DNA from: CAWCDJ01 sp963836015
GTDB lineage: Bacteria; Acidobacteriota; Terriglobia; Bryobacterales; Bryobacteraceae
Length of the DNA stretch: 64,000 bases
Direction: 5' to 3'
Assembly: GCA_963836015.1 (NCBI GenBank)
Contig: CAWIIF010000002.1
Location: forward strand, 310,001-374,000
Below the pieces are notes generated by a model. It was not told the origin of the DNA and made no database searches. It saw only the letters and a program-made list of their open reading frames with translations. Positions 53,327 through 62,004 of this stretch are shown here, piece after piece. Numbering within the stretch: the stretch's first letter is position 1; every line of letters starts with the position of its first letter. Both the position numbers and the translations under genes were made by a program.

Positions 53327-53533
53327 AAACGTTCAGGTTGAGGGATGAAGCAAAGGGATGTCAAGCTCAGCCGGCCCTCCTGCAAATGTTGAGAATTACG
53401 ACATTAGAGGATGAAACTCCTGATGGTAGTTCTAGGAGTTCCAGGATGCTGGGGGAACCTCTAGGACTTTCTTGGCTTAGTCGAATTGGAGAGGATTGGT
53501 ACAGAAAGCTACTTTTCTAGTGGAATCTCCTGA

Positions 53534-54301
53534 ATGAATAGCGCCAATCTACTAAAAACAGTTCTGACAAAGGTCGCCCTCGGGTGTTTACTCTGCGGTC
53601 CGGCCCTGGCGAATACGATTATTATGCCCACCGGGGTCGACTGGAGCCGCGGCGAGGGCCTGTGGATCCGTGAGGACGGCGTCGATACCAACGCCTACTT
53701 TGGCGGCGTCATCTTCCTTTCAATCTCGGATGGGGTACAACAGTGGTCCCGCGATTCCCTGTGCGTAGACTTATTTACAGACATTTATCTCGGCCAGCAG
53801 TACGGCACTACTATTCTCACTCCCGGTGAAGTACCGGGCAAGAATCTGCAGCGGGTATCGTGGCTCGTCGACAACGCGTTATTGCCGACCCAGGTTTCCG
53901 TCACCAACAGCGCCCTACCGACCAATCAGTGGGTCACTACCGCGGCACAGGGCGCCGGCATTCAACTCGCGATCTGGGACATCGTCCATGACGGCGGGGA
54001 TGGGTTTTCCAGTGGCAGAGTGCAGGCGGTAACCGACCCGGCTCATCCGACCGATGCCTCTGTGTTGGCCTGGGCAAACCTGTACGAGTCGGATAGCCTG
54101 GGCCGGAGCTCCAACCTGGCGTACATTTACCAGAACGTGAATCTCGGTAACGGACAGCCCGCTCAGATGCTGGCTGGGCCGTTGTTCCTGGACCACGGCC
54201 CGGCACCCGCGCCCGAGCCCGTAACGCTGGCCATGGTGGGCGGCGCGCTGGTGGTATTCGGAGTGGCATTCCGCCGCCGGGCTGTCCGTCCTGTACGCTG
54301 A
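53534..54301 (+). CDS. PEP-CTERM exported protein
   Basis: The 255-residue protein has a signal peptide (VLTKVALGCLLCGPALA) and a mature domain with conserved Trp and Gly (WSRGEGLWIRED, SLCVDLFTDIYLGQQY, GIQLAIWDIVHDGG). The C-terminal sorting signal is PAPEPVTLAMVGGALVVFGV followed by RRRA. It would be anchored and then cleaved by exosortase, which is not encoded here. The body pattern (SLCVDLF... LAIWDIVHDG) resembles PEP-CTERM proteins of unknown role found in several phyla. The 207-bp upstream gap contains small imperfect repeats (TCTAGGAGTTCC/GGAACCTCTAGGA around 53431-53467) that may form a hairpin. Confidence 0.87.
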   Translation: MNSANLLKTVLTKVALGCLLCGPALANTIIMPTGVDWSRGEGLWIREDGVDTNAYFGGVIFLSISDGVQQWSRDSLCVDLFTDIYLGQQYGTTILTPGEVPGKNLQRVSWLVDNALLPTQVSVTNSALPTNQWVTTAAQGAGIQLAIWDIVHDGGDGFSSGRVQAVTDPAHPTDASVLAWANLYESDSLGRSSNLAYIYQNVNLGNGQPAQMLAGPLFLDHGPAPAPEPVTLAMVGGALVVFGVAFRRRAVRPVR

Positions 54302-54310
54302 AGACCCGCG

Positions 54311-56077
54311 TTATTGCTGCTTCTTGTCTTCCTTGCGTTCAGACCGGCGCTCTCCCCGGCGCTCCTGGCTTTCCTGGCGCCGCGCGGCGGGGGCCGGCTG
54401 TTCCACTCGCTGCGGCTCGGCGCGGCGGGCCGGTTCGACCGGACGCGGCTGCTCCACCCGCTGCGGCTCGGCGCGACGGGCCGGCTCGACCGGACGCGGC
54501 TGCTCCACCCGCTGCGGCTCCGCGCGACGGGCTGGTTCTAAGGGACGCGGCTGCTCTACCCGCTGGGGCGGCTCGAAGCGGCGCGGCGCTTCGACCGGCC
54601 GCGGCTGGGGCGGAGCCTGCGGCGCAGCATCCGGAACGCGCCGTGGACGGTCGTCGCGGAAGACGGGTTGCGATTCCACCACGCGCGGCGAGGCGGCGCG
54701 CGCCGGCGGAGCGATCCTTACCAGGGGGGCTCGCGGCGCTACCCCGCCATCGAAGCGCGCCCGCTGTGCCGGTGGCTGGCTCCTCACCACCACCGTGCGC
54801 TCCGTGAAGCGCGGACCTTCGCGCACCGGCCCTGGCAGCACGCTCTCGCGCCCGGGATGGATGGGGGCCGTGAATCCAGTGACGGGAGCCCGCGCGACTT
54901 CGCGCGCATCCACGCTCAGGGTAGCTCTCAATACGTGCCGGCCGCTCGCGAAATCGGACTCACGCACGGCGGTCACGGCGCCGAAGACGCCCCGGTTTAC
55001 ATAGCGGCCTTCCGCCACGTTGTAGCTTCCGTTCACATTGCGCAGGTAGCGGTCGCTGGCTCGATACCCGGGGCGGAACGACTCGCGCGGACCGAGCGGA
55101 AACCACACGGCGGATCCTCCGAAGCGCGGACCGCCCACGAACACCACCAGGGCCGGCGCATAAACCGGGCGCATGACGCGCGGACCGGGCACCCACACCC
55201 ACCCTCCGGCGATATAGGCCCACCGGCCGTAGTGGAACGGCGCAAAGCCCCAAGGCGCGTCATCGACCCACGTCCATCCCCACGGCTCGACCCAGCACCA
55301 GCGTCCGAAACGGTAAGGAGCCCAACCCGTGTCCACCGAGGAAGGTCCCCAGACCCATCCGTAATCCGGCTCTTCGCGCCACGTCCCGTACCGGTCGAGA
55401 TCTTCATAGCCGGTCATTTGGGTAGGGATGTAGCGGGTGGATTGCACCTGTTCCTCGGCGCGGTCGCGCTGATCGCACCAATCGTCGAATTCGTCGGGAG
55501 ACGGCAGCGCGGAAACTTCGTAGGAGAGCTCGTCCATGCCGCTGATGCGAGCCGACTGGCGGGCGTGCACCGGGAACGCCTGGCCGCCTCCGGTCACGGA
55601 CGCGTCGCCCGCGATGACCGTGACGATGGTGGCGTTGTGCTCGCCGTCCGCATCCACCCGGTAGCTGCCCGGACGAAGTATGGTGATGGCGACGTTGGGG
55701 GTGTCGATCTCGTAGCTCTCGTCCTCGGCCAGTTCGCGGATCCGTAAGTTGACGGAACCCTGCGTGACGCTGAGCTGTACGGCGCGGTCGTCGAGGTTGA
55801 GAAACGAAAGAGCGGTCTGGGATGCCATTCGGATGGCCGTGGAGCCGATGTGCATTTCGGTGAGCGCTCCGGGATCGGCCCAGAGATGATCGCCCGTGGT
55901 GAGCGGGTAATTCACGCTGGCCGCGGCCCACTCATCGACCGTTCCCGGGCGGAACGACACCGCACCGGAAACGTAGTTCAAGCGGGCGACGCGCGACGGC
56001 GGATCGGGATCCTGGGCCAGTGCGCAGACCGCGGCGGCAAAGAAAGCGGCGAGAACTTCGGATTTGCGCATCATCAT
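54311..56077 (-). CDS. FecR-domain, Trp/Tyr-rich repeat protein
   Basis: The 588-residue protein starts with a signal peptide (EVLAAFFAAAVCALAQ). Residues about 30-185 form a FecR-type beta domain (VARLNYVSGAVSFRPGTVDE, LSVTQGSVNLRIRELAEDES, IDTPNVAITILRPGSYRVDA). A Trp-rich block follows (about 225-310; GTWREEPDYGWVWGPSS, YRFGRWCWVEPWGWTWVDDA, FHYGRWAYIAGGWVWVPG), like the DUF6600-type repeats of Acidobacterial exported proteins. The C-terminal 130 residues are Pro/Arg/Glu-rich with 17-residue tandem repeats of the form RVEQPRPVEPARRAEPQ. No neighbouring sigma factor or anti-sigma partner is seen, so signalling is unlikely; a structural envelope role is inferred. Confidence 0.82.
   Translation of the reverse strand: MMMRKSEVLAAFFAAAVCALAQDPDPPSRVARLNYVSGAVSFRPGTVDEWAAASVNYPLTTGDHLWADPGALTEMHIGSTAIRMASQTALSFLNLDDRAVQLSVTQGSVNLRIRELAEDESYEIDTPNVAITILRPGSYRVDADGEHNATIVTVIAGDASVTGGGQAFPVHARQSARISGMDELSYEVSALPSPDEFDDWCDQRDRAEEQVQSTRYIPTQMTGYEDLDRYGTWREEPDYGWVWGPSSVDTGWAPYRFGRWCWVEPWGWTWVDDAPWGFAPFHYGRWAYIAGGWVWVPGPRVMRPVYAPALVVFVGGPRFGGSAVWFPLGPRESFRPGYRASDRYLRNVNGSYNVAEGRYVNRGVFGAVTAVRESDFASGRHVLRATLSVDAREVARAPVTGFTAPIHPGRESVLPGPVREGPRFTERTVVVRSQPPAQRARFDGGVAPRAPLVRIAPPARAASPRVVESQPVFRDDRPRRVPDAAPQAPPQPRPVEAPRRFEPPQRVEQPRPLEPARRAEPQRVEQPRPVEPARRAEPQRVEQPRPVEPARRAEPQRVEQPAPAARRQESQERRGERRSERKEDKKQQ
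54398..54567. repeat. 51-bp tandem repeats within the FecR-domain gene
   Basis: Three consecutive 51-bp units begin at 54398, 54449 and 54500 with a partial fourth at 54551. Each encodes 17 residues of a Pro/Arg/Glu repeat in the FecR-domain protein. The units differ at scattered positions, with the outer ones most diverged. The repeat length is a multiple of three, so copy-number changes would preserve the frame. Confidence 0.9.
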
Positions 56078-56175
56078 AACCGAATGCCTCCAACTTCATT
56101 CACTCATTGGATCGTTAACATTCGACGGCAGGTTACATTAAAATACCGCAATGAATTTCCTGGGAGAATCAGGCA

Positions 56176-56811
56176 ATGTATAACCCCGTTGCATTTCGCG
56201 AGGAGGACCCCGAGGCCATACGGGCAGTGATCGAAAGATACCCGCTCGCGACCCTGGTGACGATGTCCTCGAGCGGCCTCGCGGCCACTCACCTGCCGCT
56301 GATCTACGCACCGGCCGGCGACGGCCTCGGCACGCTGCGGGGGCACCTCGCACGGGCTAACCCGCAGTGGCAGGACCTGGCGCGGCACGAGGCGCTGGCC
56401 ATCTTCAGCGGACCGGACCATTACGTGAGCCCCGCGTGGTATCCATCCAAGAGGGAGCACGGCAAAGTGGTTCCGACATGGAACTACGTGGTAGTGCACG
56501 CGCACGGGACGGTGAGCTTCGTCGAAGATCCGGCGTGGCTGCTCGAGAACGTGCGGGCGTTGACCGAGGCGCACGAGAAGTCGCACGGAACCGGATGGAA
56601 AGTGGCGGATGCGCCGCCGGAGTTCATCGCCAACCAGCTCCGGTCGATTGTCGGCGTCGAATTCAAGATCACGAGCCTCGAGGGCAAGGCGAAAGCCAGC
56701 CAGAACCGCTCCGCCGCCGACCGTGAAGGGGTGATCGAAGGCCTCGGACAGTTCCCGTCCACGTCCGCCAAAGAAATGGCAGAAATGGTAAAGACCAAGC
56801 TACGCGGCTGA
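56176..56811 (+). CDS. PaiB-type FMN-binding protein
   Basis: PaiB-family proteins are FMN-binding split-barrel proteins; the Bacillus member was described as a negative regulator. The 211-residue protein follows the family order: YNPVAFREEDPEAIRAVIER at the start, LATLVTMSSSGLAATHLPLI, the central AIFSGPDHYVSPAWYPSK, VPTWNYVVVHAHGTVSFVED, and KITSLEGKAKASQNRSAADR near the end. All these landmarks are present. No partner PaiA acetyltransferase lies beside it. Its 3' end overlaps the convergent dynamin-like gene by 12 bp. Confidence 0.92.
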   Translation: MYNPVAFREEDPEAIRAVIERYPLATLVTMSSSGLAATHLPLIYAPAGDGLGTLRGHLARANPQWQDLARHEALAIFSGPDHYVSPAWYPSKREHGKVVPTWNYVVVHAHGTVSFVEDPAWLLENVRALTEAHEKSHGTGWKVADAPPEFIANQLRSIVGVEFKITSLEGKAKASQNRSAADREGVIEGLGQFPSTSAKEMAEMVKTKLRG

Positions 56812-58569
56812 GATCCGTGCGTTCTCGATACGGTCCAGATCGGCGCGGAGTTGCGGAACCTGTTCGCGGGTGCCGCTCTCTACCAGGCGTTCCACAGTAC
56901 CGATCAACTCGTCCAGGCGCCGGCGGCTTTCCTTCTCGACGCTCCACAGCGCACCGTTGATGCTTTCTTCCCACTGAGAGCCGAGCCGGCTGAGATTCTG
57001 AACAATCAAATAGGAGACGGTGCGCCTGAAATGGCGGCGAACCGCCGGCTTCACGATCCATACCGGAAGAACCGGCGACAACAGCTCCCAGTTCCTGTCG
57101 AATACCCGTCCGATCCGGATATCGGGCGTACCGGGTTCCACGACCTCGATCGCGGTTTCCGTGGTTCGCAGCGGCACGCCGAATGCCTGCTCCGTGCGGT
57201 CCGCCAGGCGATCGCGAAAGTGCTGAAGCTCGCGGAATGCCTGGCGGCGGACGTTCTGCAGAGGCGCCAGAAACGAACTGCGCTCCGCCAGGGAAAGCGC
57301 CGTAAGCTCGCCGCTCAAAGCCTTCGCGAGCCAGTCCTCGAACGAGGAGAGCATCGCGGCAAGGCTCCCGGTCCACGCCGGGAATTCGCGCTCGAAGGCC
57401 TCGACGAGCGTTCCTTCCAATTCCTCCCGATGTGTCTCGAGCCGCTGGCTGATCGTCGGTCGCATCCCGGCGGCGGCGTGCTGCACGATCACACGCACCG
57501 TCGACTTCGCTTCATCGACGATTTCCTTTTCTCCGATCACCTGTTTCTTTAACGCTTCTCTCTCCGCTTGAATCACCTCCGCCGATTTGAGGATCAGCGC
57601 CAGATAGTCGCCGCATTCCCGCAGGAGGGTGTCCACTTTCCGGGAGAGGATGGATTTGCGTTCTTCGGTGAGGCGGTCCAAGGTTCCCGCGACCAGCTCG
57701 GCCTCCAGTACCCGGCGGAACTCTTCAAAGCCAGGCTTCGTCGAGTACGGGAAGACGTGATGCGTCCCCGGCAAATGGCGGGCAAGCTGTGCGCACACGA
57801 ACCCGACTACTTCCGCCAGCTCGGGAGCGCTTAAGAGATCGGCCTTGGTCAGCAATACTCCGACTTTCGGCGTGTGGCGGCAAAGGCTCTTCAGAAGTTC
57901 GATGTCGCGCTGGGAAAGGGGCTGGTCGACGCTCACGGCCACCAGCGCGAGGCCCACATTCGGCAGCCAGTCCAGGGAGGCCTGTGTGTTGTGCGCAAGG
58001 GCGCTCTCGAGACCGGGCGTGTCCACAAACCGCAGGCCCCGGAATCGCCGTAATTCCGGCAGTTCCACGGTAACCAGGTCGACCTGCTCGCGGTTCTCCG
58101 GATTCTCTTTCTCGGAGACGTAGCCGACGATCCGGTCCAACGGAACCGCAAGTTCGCGGCCGTCCCGGTGATGGATCCGGGCTTCTTTGCTTGCTCCGTA
58201 CCGGATCTCCGTGACCACGGCCGTAACCGGCACAACTCCGACGGGAAGGGCGTCGCGGCCGATGAAGTGGTTCAGGAAACTGCTCTTGCCGGCCTTGAAT
58301 CGTCCGAACACGGCGACGCTGATTTCGTCCTGCGCCACGGATGTGCGTGTGCTTGCGAGCAGACCGGAAAGTGCGGAGATGTCGTACCGCTCCGCGATGT
58401 CCGCTACCAGGTCCAGAGCCGCGAGCAACGGAGAGCCGGCGGACATGGGAGTGGTCTCCGGCTGGTTTGCTTTTTGGCGGCCGTCCTGCGTGTTGAGAAT
58501 CATCAACTCCCCACAAGTAGGAGCTATCATTCCCGAGGCGGCCTCGAGACGGTTGATGGCGGGCTCCAT
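56800..58569 (-). CDS. Dynamin-like GTPase
   Basis: The 589-residue protein carries the dynamin-type G domain: G1 AVFGRFKAGKSSFLNHFIGR at about residues 85-104, the switch segment VVPVTAVVTEIRYG (G2 Thr), G3 RFVDTPGLES and G4 VGVLLTKADLLS. Long helices follow (about 290-450) that would form the stalk, and a hydrophobic patch near residues 500-520 (LLSPVLPVWIVKPAVRR) could contact membrane. Bacterial dynamins remodel or repair membranes. I chose the ATG at 58569 because TATAAT lies just upstream; internal ATGs are also possible. It follows the Hsp70-like gene by 55 bp. Confidence 0.88.
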   Translation of the reverse strand: MEPAINRLEAASGMIAPTCGELMILNTQDGRQKANQPETTPMSAGSPLLAALDLVADIAERYDISALSGLLASTRTSVAQDEISVAVFGRFKAGKSSFLNHFIGRDALPVGVVPVTAVVTEIRYGASKEARIHHRDGRELAVPLDRIVGYVSEKENPENREQVDLVTVELPELRRFRGLRFVDTPGLESALAHNTQASLDWLPNVGLALVAVSVDQPLSQRDIELLKSLCRHTPKVGVLLTKADLLSAPELAEVVGFVCAQLARHLPGTHHVFPYSTKPGFEEFRRVLEAELVAGTLDRLTEERKSILSRKVDTLLRECGDYLALILKSAEVIQAEREALKKQVIGEKEIVDEAKSTVRVIVQHAAAGMRPTISQRLETHREELEGTLVEAFEREFPAWTGSLAAMLSSFEDWLAKALSGELTALSLAERSSFLAPLQNVRRQAFRELQHFRDRLADRTEQAFGVPLRTTETAIEVVEPGTPDIRIGRVFDRNWELLSPVLPVWIVKPAVRRHFRRTVSYLIVQNLSRLGSQWEESINGALWSVEKESRRRLDELIGTVERLVESGTREQVPQLRADLDRIENARISAA

Positions 58570-58588
58570 CACCAACGGTCTAAACCAG

Positions 58589-58594
58589 ATTATA
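58589..58594 (-). promoter_or_regulatory. Candidate -10 box for the dynamin-like gene
   Basis: The leftward reading gives TATAAT, a perfect -10 hexamer, between the Hsp70 stop codon and the dynamin start. The predicted transcript start near 58582 lies about 12 nt upstream of the ATG at 58569. No convincing -35 hexamer is present at 17 bp. This would allow the GTPase to be expressed separately from the Hsp70-like gene. Confidence 0.4.
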
Positions 58595-58624
58595 GCGTCC
58601 CTTTGCGCCGGGTGATCACACGCG

Positions 58625-59923
58625 CTACCGCTGCCGCTCCGCCGCGTTCACAGCCAGCCCCCGCGCCACCGACGTGAACTCGTTGCCGGTGCGTATCCGG
58701 GCGGCGCCGAAGCGGGTCTCGAAGATCCGCCGCACGGCCGGGACGAACGAAGAGCCGCCCGTCAGAAACACCATGTCCACGTCGGCGGCGGAGGCTCCCG
58801 ACGAGGCGATGAGGGAGTCGATACAGGCCTCGATCTGCGCCAGTTCCTCCGCAATCCACTCCTCGAACGCGGCTCGCTCCACGACGGCCTGAATCTCTAT
58901 CACGCCATCGGACAACAGGAACCGAGCGGCCGGATTCTCCGACAACTCGCATTTCGCCTTCTGCACCGCGCGATGCAGATCGTACCCGCGATCTTCGCGG
59001 ATCAGGTGGATCAACGCTTCGATCTTTCCGGGCTCCAGGGCCGTCGCAATGGTGCTGTTCAGCATGTTCATCACGCTCGCGGTGCGCAGAAAGGAAAGGT
59101 GGTGCCAGTGCTCGAGTTTGGCGTAGACCCAGTTGGGAACTGCCGGCAGCACCTTATTCATGGAGCGCGCCGAAGATCCACGCCCCACCGCGGGCGACAC
59201 CAGGTTGCGCACGATCTTGGCGTCGAACGCGTCGCCGGCCAGGCCGACTCCGCTGTTGCCCAGCAGGTCGGCGGGGGTCCTGCCCCGCGCGCGGATCCTC
59301 GGGCCCACGCGCAGCAGCGAGAAGTCGCTGGTGCCGCCGCCGAAGTCGCCGATCAGGATCAGCTCGTCATGGTCGAGCGTGCTCTCGTAGTAGTGCGCCG
59401 CCGCGACCGGCTCCAGCTGGAACTCCACCGATTCGTATCCGGCGAGTTGAAAGGCCTCCCTCAGGCGTTCCTCGGCGAAGTGATTGTCCTCCGCCTTGCC
59501 GGCGCCCACGAAGCTCACCGGCCGTCCCACTACCGCGGTCCGTATGGGCGCGCCGAATTGCGCCTCGGCCTTTTCCCGCAGATCCCTGAGGATTCGAGCG
59601 ATCAGGCTTTCGAGCGTCATGCGCCGGCCGAACACCTCCGTGCTCTTGAGGCTGCGGCTGGTCAGGAATGATTTGAGCGATTGCACCAGGCGGCCCTTGG
59701 TCTCGGCGGCCAGATACTCCTCGATGGCGGCCGGCCCGCTCCAGGATTTGATCCTGCTGACGCCGCGCTCCTTGACGTGTTCGAGGTACAGCAGGGAGCG
59801 ATAAGCGTCCGTGAAGCCGTCTGCCTGCGGAAAGCGGGCCAGCTCGATCTCGCCGGCGTCCGTCGCGCGCGCGATGGAGCTGTTCGTTGTGCCGAAGTCG
59901 ATGCCGATCGCGAGTGTGTCCAT
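58625..59923 (-). CDS. yegD: Short Hsp70-family protein (YegD-like)
   Basis: The 432-residue protein is an Hsp70-type ATPase without the peptide-binding domain. The phosphate-1 loop GIDFGTTNSSIA (about 7-18), the phosphate-2 loop ILIGDFGGGTSDFSLL (about 190-205) and the adenosine motif MVFLTGGSSFVPAVRRIFET (about 385-404) are all present. YegD-like proteins keep only this actin-like module, and their clients are unknown. The gene is immediately upstream of the dynamin-like GTPase and 14 bp downstream of the M20 peptidase gene on the same strand. Confidence 0.9.
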   Translation of the reverse strand: MDTLAIGIDFGTTNSSIARATDAGEIELARFPQADGFTDAYRSLLYLEHVKERGVSRIKSWSGPAAIEEYLAAETKGRLVQSLKSFLTSRSLKSTEVFGRRMTLESLIARILRDLREKAEAQFGAPIRTAVVGRPVSFVGAGKAEDNHFAEERLREAFQLAGYESVEFQLEPVAAAHYYESTLDHDELILIGDFGGGTSDFSLLRVGPRIRARGRTPADLLGNSGVGLAGDAFDAKIVRNLVSPAVGRGSSARSMNKVLPAVPNWVYAKLEHWHHLSFLRTASVMNMLNSTIATALEPGKIEALIHLIREDRGYDLHRAVQKAKCELSENPAARFLLSDGVIEIQAVVERAAFEEWIAEELAQIEACIDSLIASSGASAADVDMVFLTGGSSFVPAVRRIFETRFGAARIRTGNEFTSVARGLAVNAAERQR

Positions 59924-59937
59924 GTCCCCTGCGGTCC

Positions 59938-61380
59938 TTACATGGAGAGCAGCGCGGACATAAGCTCGATTCCATCCCAGAGGTTCTGAATCCGCAGGTT
60001 CTCGTTGAAGCTGTGCTGGTTGCTGTCGTGGTTCGCGATGGGCACCGTGATCGTCGGGGCGTGCAGGATCTGCTCGATCATGAAGAGCGGGACGCTGCCG
60101 CCCATGGTCGGCAGCTTCACGACGGGGCCGCGCGCGGCCTCGGCGGTCTTCAGCACCAGCTGCGAAATCGGCAGATCCATCGAGGTGCGCGAAGCGTTGT
60201 AGCCGCCCGGGTCCACCGTGACTTTGGCGACCCGCGGATGGGACATGCGGGTGTCGCGGTCGGGATCGCTCGAGACGATGAAGTAGCCCTGCTTCCTTAT
60301 ATGATCGATCACGCGCCCGGCAGCCATTTCGGGAGTGATTCCCTTCACCAGGCGGCAGTCGATGGTGGCGGTAGCGGTGGCGGGGATCACGTTGCTCGCG
60401 CCCGCGCCGGTGCGCGCGCTGCTCATCCCGCGGATGTTCAGCGACGGGTAGTTGAGCAGCTCCACCAGGCTCTTCCCTCCCCCTTCCGTGCGGCCCAGGG
60501 CCAGCTCGCGCGTCAGGTCGCGGTCCACATCCGGAGCTTCCGCGATGGCCCGCTTCTCGGTCGCGGTGAGCGGCTCGATGCCGTCGTAGAAGCGGTCGAT
60601 GGTGACACGGCCGTCGTCGTCCTTCATGGAGGCGAGCAGGCGGGCGAGCATCATGGCCGGGTTAGGCGCCCAGTTGCCATAGTGCCCGCTGTGCAGCTCG
60701 TGGGAGGGGCCGTAGAGGGTGATCCCCAGCTCCACGATTCCGCGGGCGCCGAAGACAATCTGCTGTCGCCGGCTCTGGTGGACCGGCCCGTCGCAGATCA
60801 GCCAGACATCGGACTTCAGCAGGTCCTGATTGCGCCGGAGGATTTCGGCCAGGTGCGGCGAGCCGGCCTCCTCCTCTCCCTCGAAGACGAATGTGATATT
60901 TGATTTCAATGAGATGTGGGCAGCTTTTAAAGCGTCGAGCGAAGTGGCCAGGGCGATGATCGGGGCTTTGTCGTCTGACGCGGAGCGGGCCCAGATACGG
61001 CCATCGTGGATCACCGGCTCCCAGGGCGGGGTGGCCCATTCCTTGGGGTCGAGCGGCTGGCCGTCGTAGTGAGCGTAGAAGACGATGGTCCGGGAGGCGC
61101 CGGGAGTGGGGATCTCGCCATAGACGACCGGCGGGGCTCCCGGGACTTCCAGCAAGCGGGTCCGGACGCCGCGCTTCTCGAGGATCGCCTGGACGGCGGC
61201 CGCGTTTTTGCGGATGCCTTCGGAATCTCGGGCGAGATTGGGGATAGCCAGTAAGTCTTTGAATTCATGAAGGATCGCATCCTCGTGGGCGGTTCGCCAG
61301 CGGCGTCCGGCGAGGGCGCCGGGGTCGGACTGGGGAAAGGCGGCGAGGGTGGTGAGGATCAGGGCCAATGCGAGCTTCAT
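59938..61380 (-). CDS. Exported M20-family metallopeptidase
   Basis: M20 enzymes are dinuclear zinc dipeptidases or aminoacylases. The 480-residue protein has a signal peptide (KLALALILTTLAAFPQ), so it acts outside the cytoplasm. Catalytic residues are clear: FYAHYDGQPLDP (His ligand, about 101-112), RSASDDKAPIIAL (bridging Asp), VFEGEEEAGSPHLAE (general base Glu and ligand), and LICDGPVHQSR. A dimerisation domain with ARGIVELGITLYGPSHELHS follows, and a last His ligand probably lies near the C-terminus. It may cleave imported or wall-derived dipeptides. It is divergent from the hsp20 operon. Confidence 0.9.
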   Translation of the reverse strand: MKLALALILTTLAAFPQSDPGALAGRRWRTAHEDAILHEFKDLLAIPNLARDSEGIRKNAAAVQAILEKRGVRTRLLEVPGAPPVVYGEIPTPGASRTIVFYAHYDGQPLDPKEWATPPWEPVIHDGRIWARSASDDKAPIIALATSLDALKAAHISLKSNITFVFEGEEEAGSPHLAEILRRNQDLLKSDVWLICDGPVHQSRRQQIVFGARGIVELGITLYGPSHELHSGHYGNWAPNPAMMLARLLASMKDDDGRVTIDRFYDGIEPLTATEKRAIAEAPDVDRDLTRELALGRTEGGGKSLVELLNYPSLNIRGMSSARTGAGASNVIPATATATIDCRLVKGITPEMAAGRVIDHIRKQGYFIVSSDPDRDTRMSHPRVAKVTVDPGGYNASRTSMDLPISQLVLKTAEAARGPVVKLPTMGGSVPLFMIEQILHAPTITVPIANHDSNQHSFNENLRIQNLWDGIELMSALLSM

Positions 61381-61439
61381 GGGTCTACTCTACCCGTTTT
61401 CATCGGCTTATATCTTCATACTGAAAAGCTAAAATATAC

Positions 61440-61474
61440 TTGACATGACAGCACTCATATTTTATGATTGCTTC
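61440..61474 (+). promoter_or_regulatory. Near-consensus promoter overlapped by a CIRCE-like operator
   Basis: TTGACA at 61440-61445 and TATGAT at 61463-61468 are separated by exactly 17 bp, a near-perfect housekeeping promoter. Lying across it is ACAGCACTC (61448-61456), a 9-bp spacer, and GATTGCTTC (61466-61474). This has the spacing of the HrcA operator CIRCE (TTAGCACTC-N9-GAGTGCTAA), with AGCACTC exact on the left and GA-TGCT kept on the right. Binding there would block the promoter of hsp20 and clpB. Confidence 0.6.
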
Positions 61475-61532
61475 AGGTGAGGCCTTCAGAGGCCTCCAAA
61501 GATCTAAACCGATGAGGAGTTTAAATAACACT

Positions 61533-61955
61533 ATGTCTCTCAGCCATTTCGATCCCCTGACCAACCTGCGCGCCTTCGAAGATGCCTTTACCCGCCTTCT
61601 GAGCGAGCCTCAGACCAACCGCCCCTGGACGCCCGCCGTCGATATCTACGAGACCGAGAATGAACTCGTGCTCAAGGCCGACCTGCCGGACGTCGATCAG
61701 AATGCGATTGATGTGCGCGTAGAAAACCAGACACTGACGATCGCCGGCGAACGCAAGTTCCAGCAGCCCGAGTCCGGCAAAGGGTATCACCGGATCGAGC
61801 GCAGCTATGGCAGCTTTGTCCGCAGCTTTGCGGTGCCCAACTCTTTCGATACCGAGAAGATCGGCGCCGGGTTCAGGAACGGCGTTCTGACCGTGACCCT
61901 ACCCAAAAAGGAAGCCGCCAAGCCCCGACAGATCAAAGTCGAAGTGAAGGGTTGA
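61533..61955 (+). CDS. Small heat-shock protein, Hsp20 family
   Basis: Hsp20 proteins are ATP-independent holdases that keep unfolded proteins soluble for ClpB/DnaK. The 140-residue protein has a short N-terminal arm (LTNLRAFEDAFTRLL), the alpha-crystallin domain (about 35-130: PAVDIYETENELVLKADLPD, VENQTLTIAGERKF, FRNGVLTVTLPK), and the C-terminal I-x-V anchor in RQIKVEV. The ATG at 61533 was chosen because the domain opens there; an upstream in-frame ATG at 61512 overlaps the AGGAG sequence. It lies 91 bp upstream of clpB. Confidence 0.92.
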   Translation: MSLSHFDPLTNLRAFEDAFTRLLSEPQTNRPWTPAVDIYETENELVLKADLPDVDQNAIDVRVENQTLTIAGERKFQQPESGKGYHRIERSYGSFVRSFAVPNSFDTEKIGAGFRNGVLTVTLPKKEAAKPRQIKVEVKG

Positions 61956-62004
61956 AGCATCTAAATTAACAGAGGCTGGTGTGGTACCGGCCGCGATTGA
62001 ACGG

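Noticed and set aside
53327..53533. Sigma-54 promoter before the second PEP-CTERM gene
   Set aside because: TGGC and TTG elements at about 53473-53490 are separated by 9 bp rather than the required 7, and the second element lacks GC.
54398..54567. CRISPR-like array
   Set aside because: The units are contiguous, in frame and encode a protein repeat; there are no spacers.
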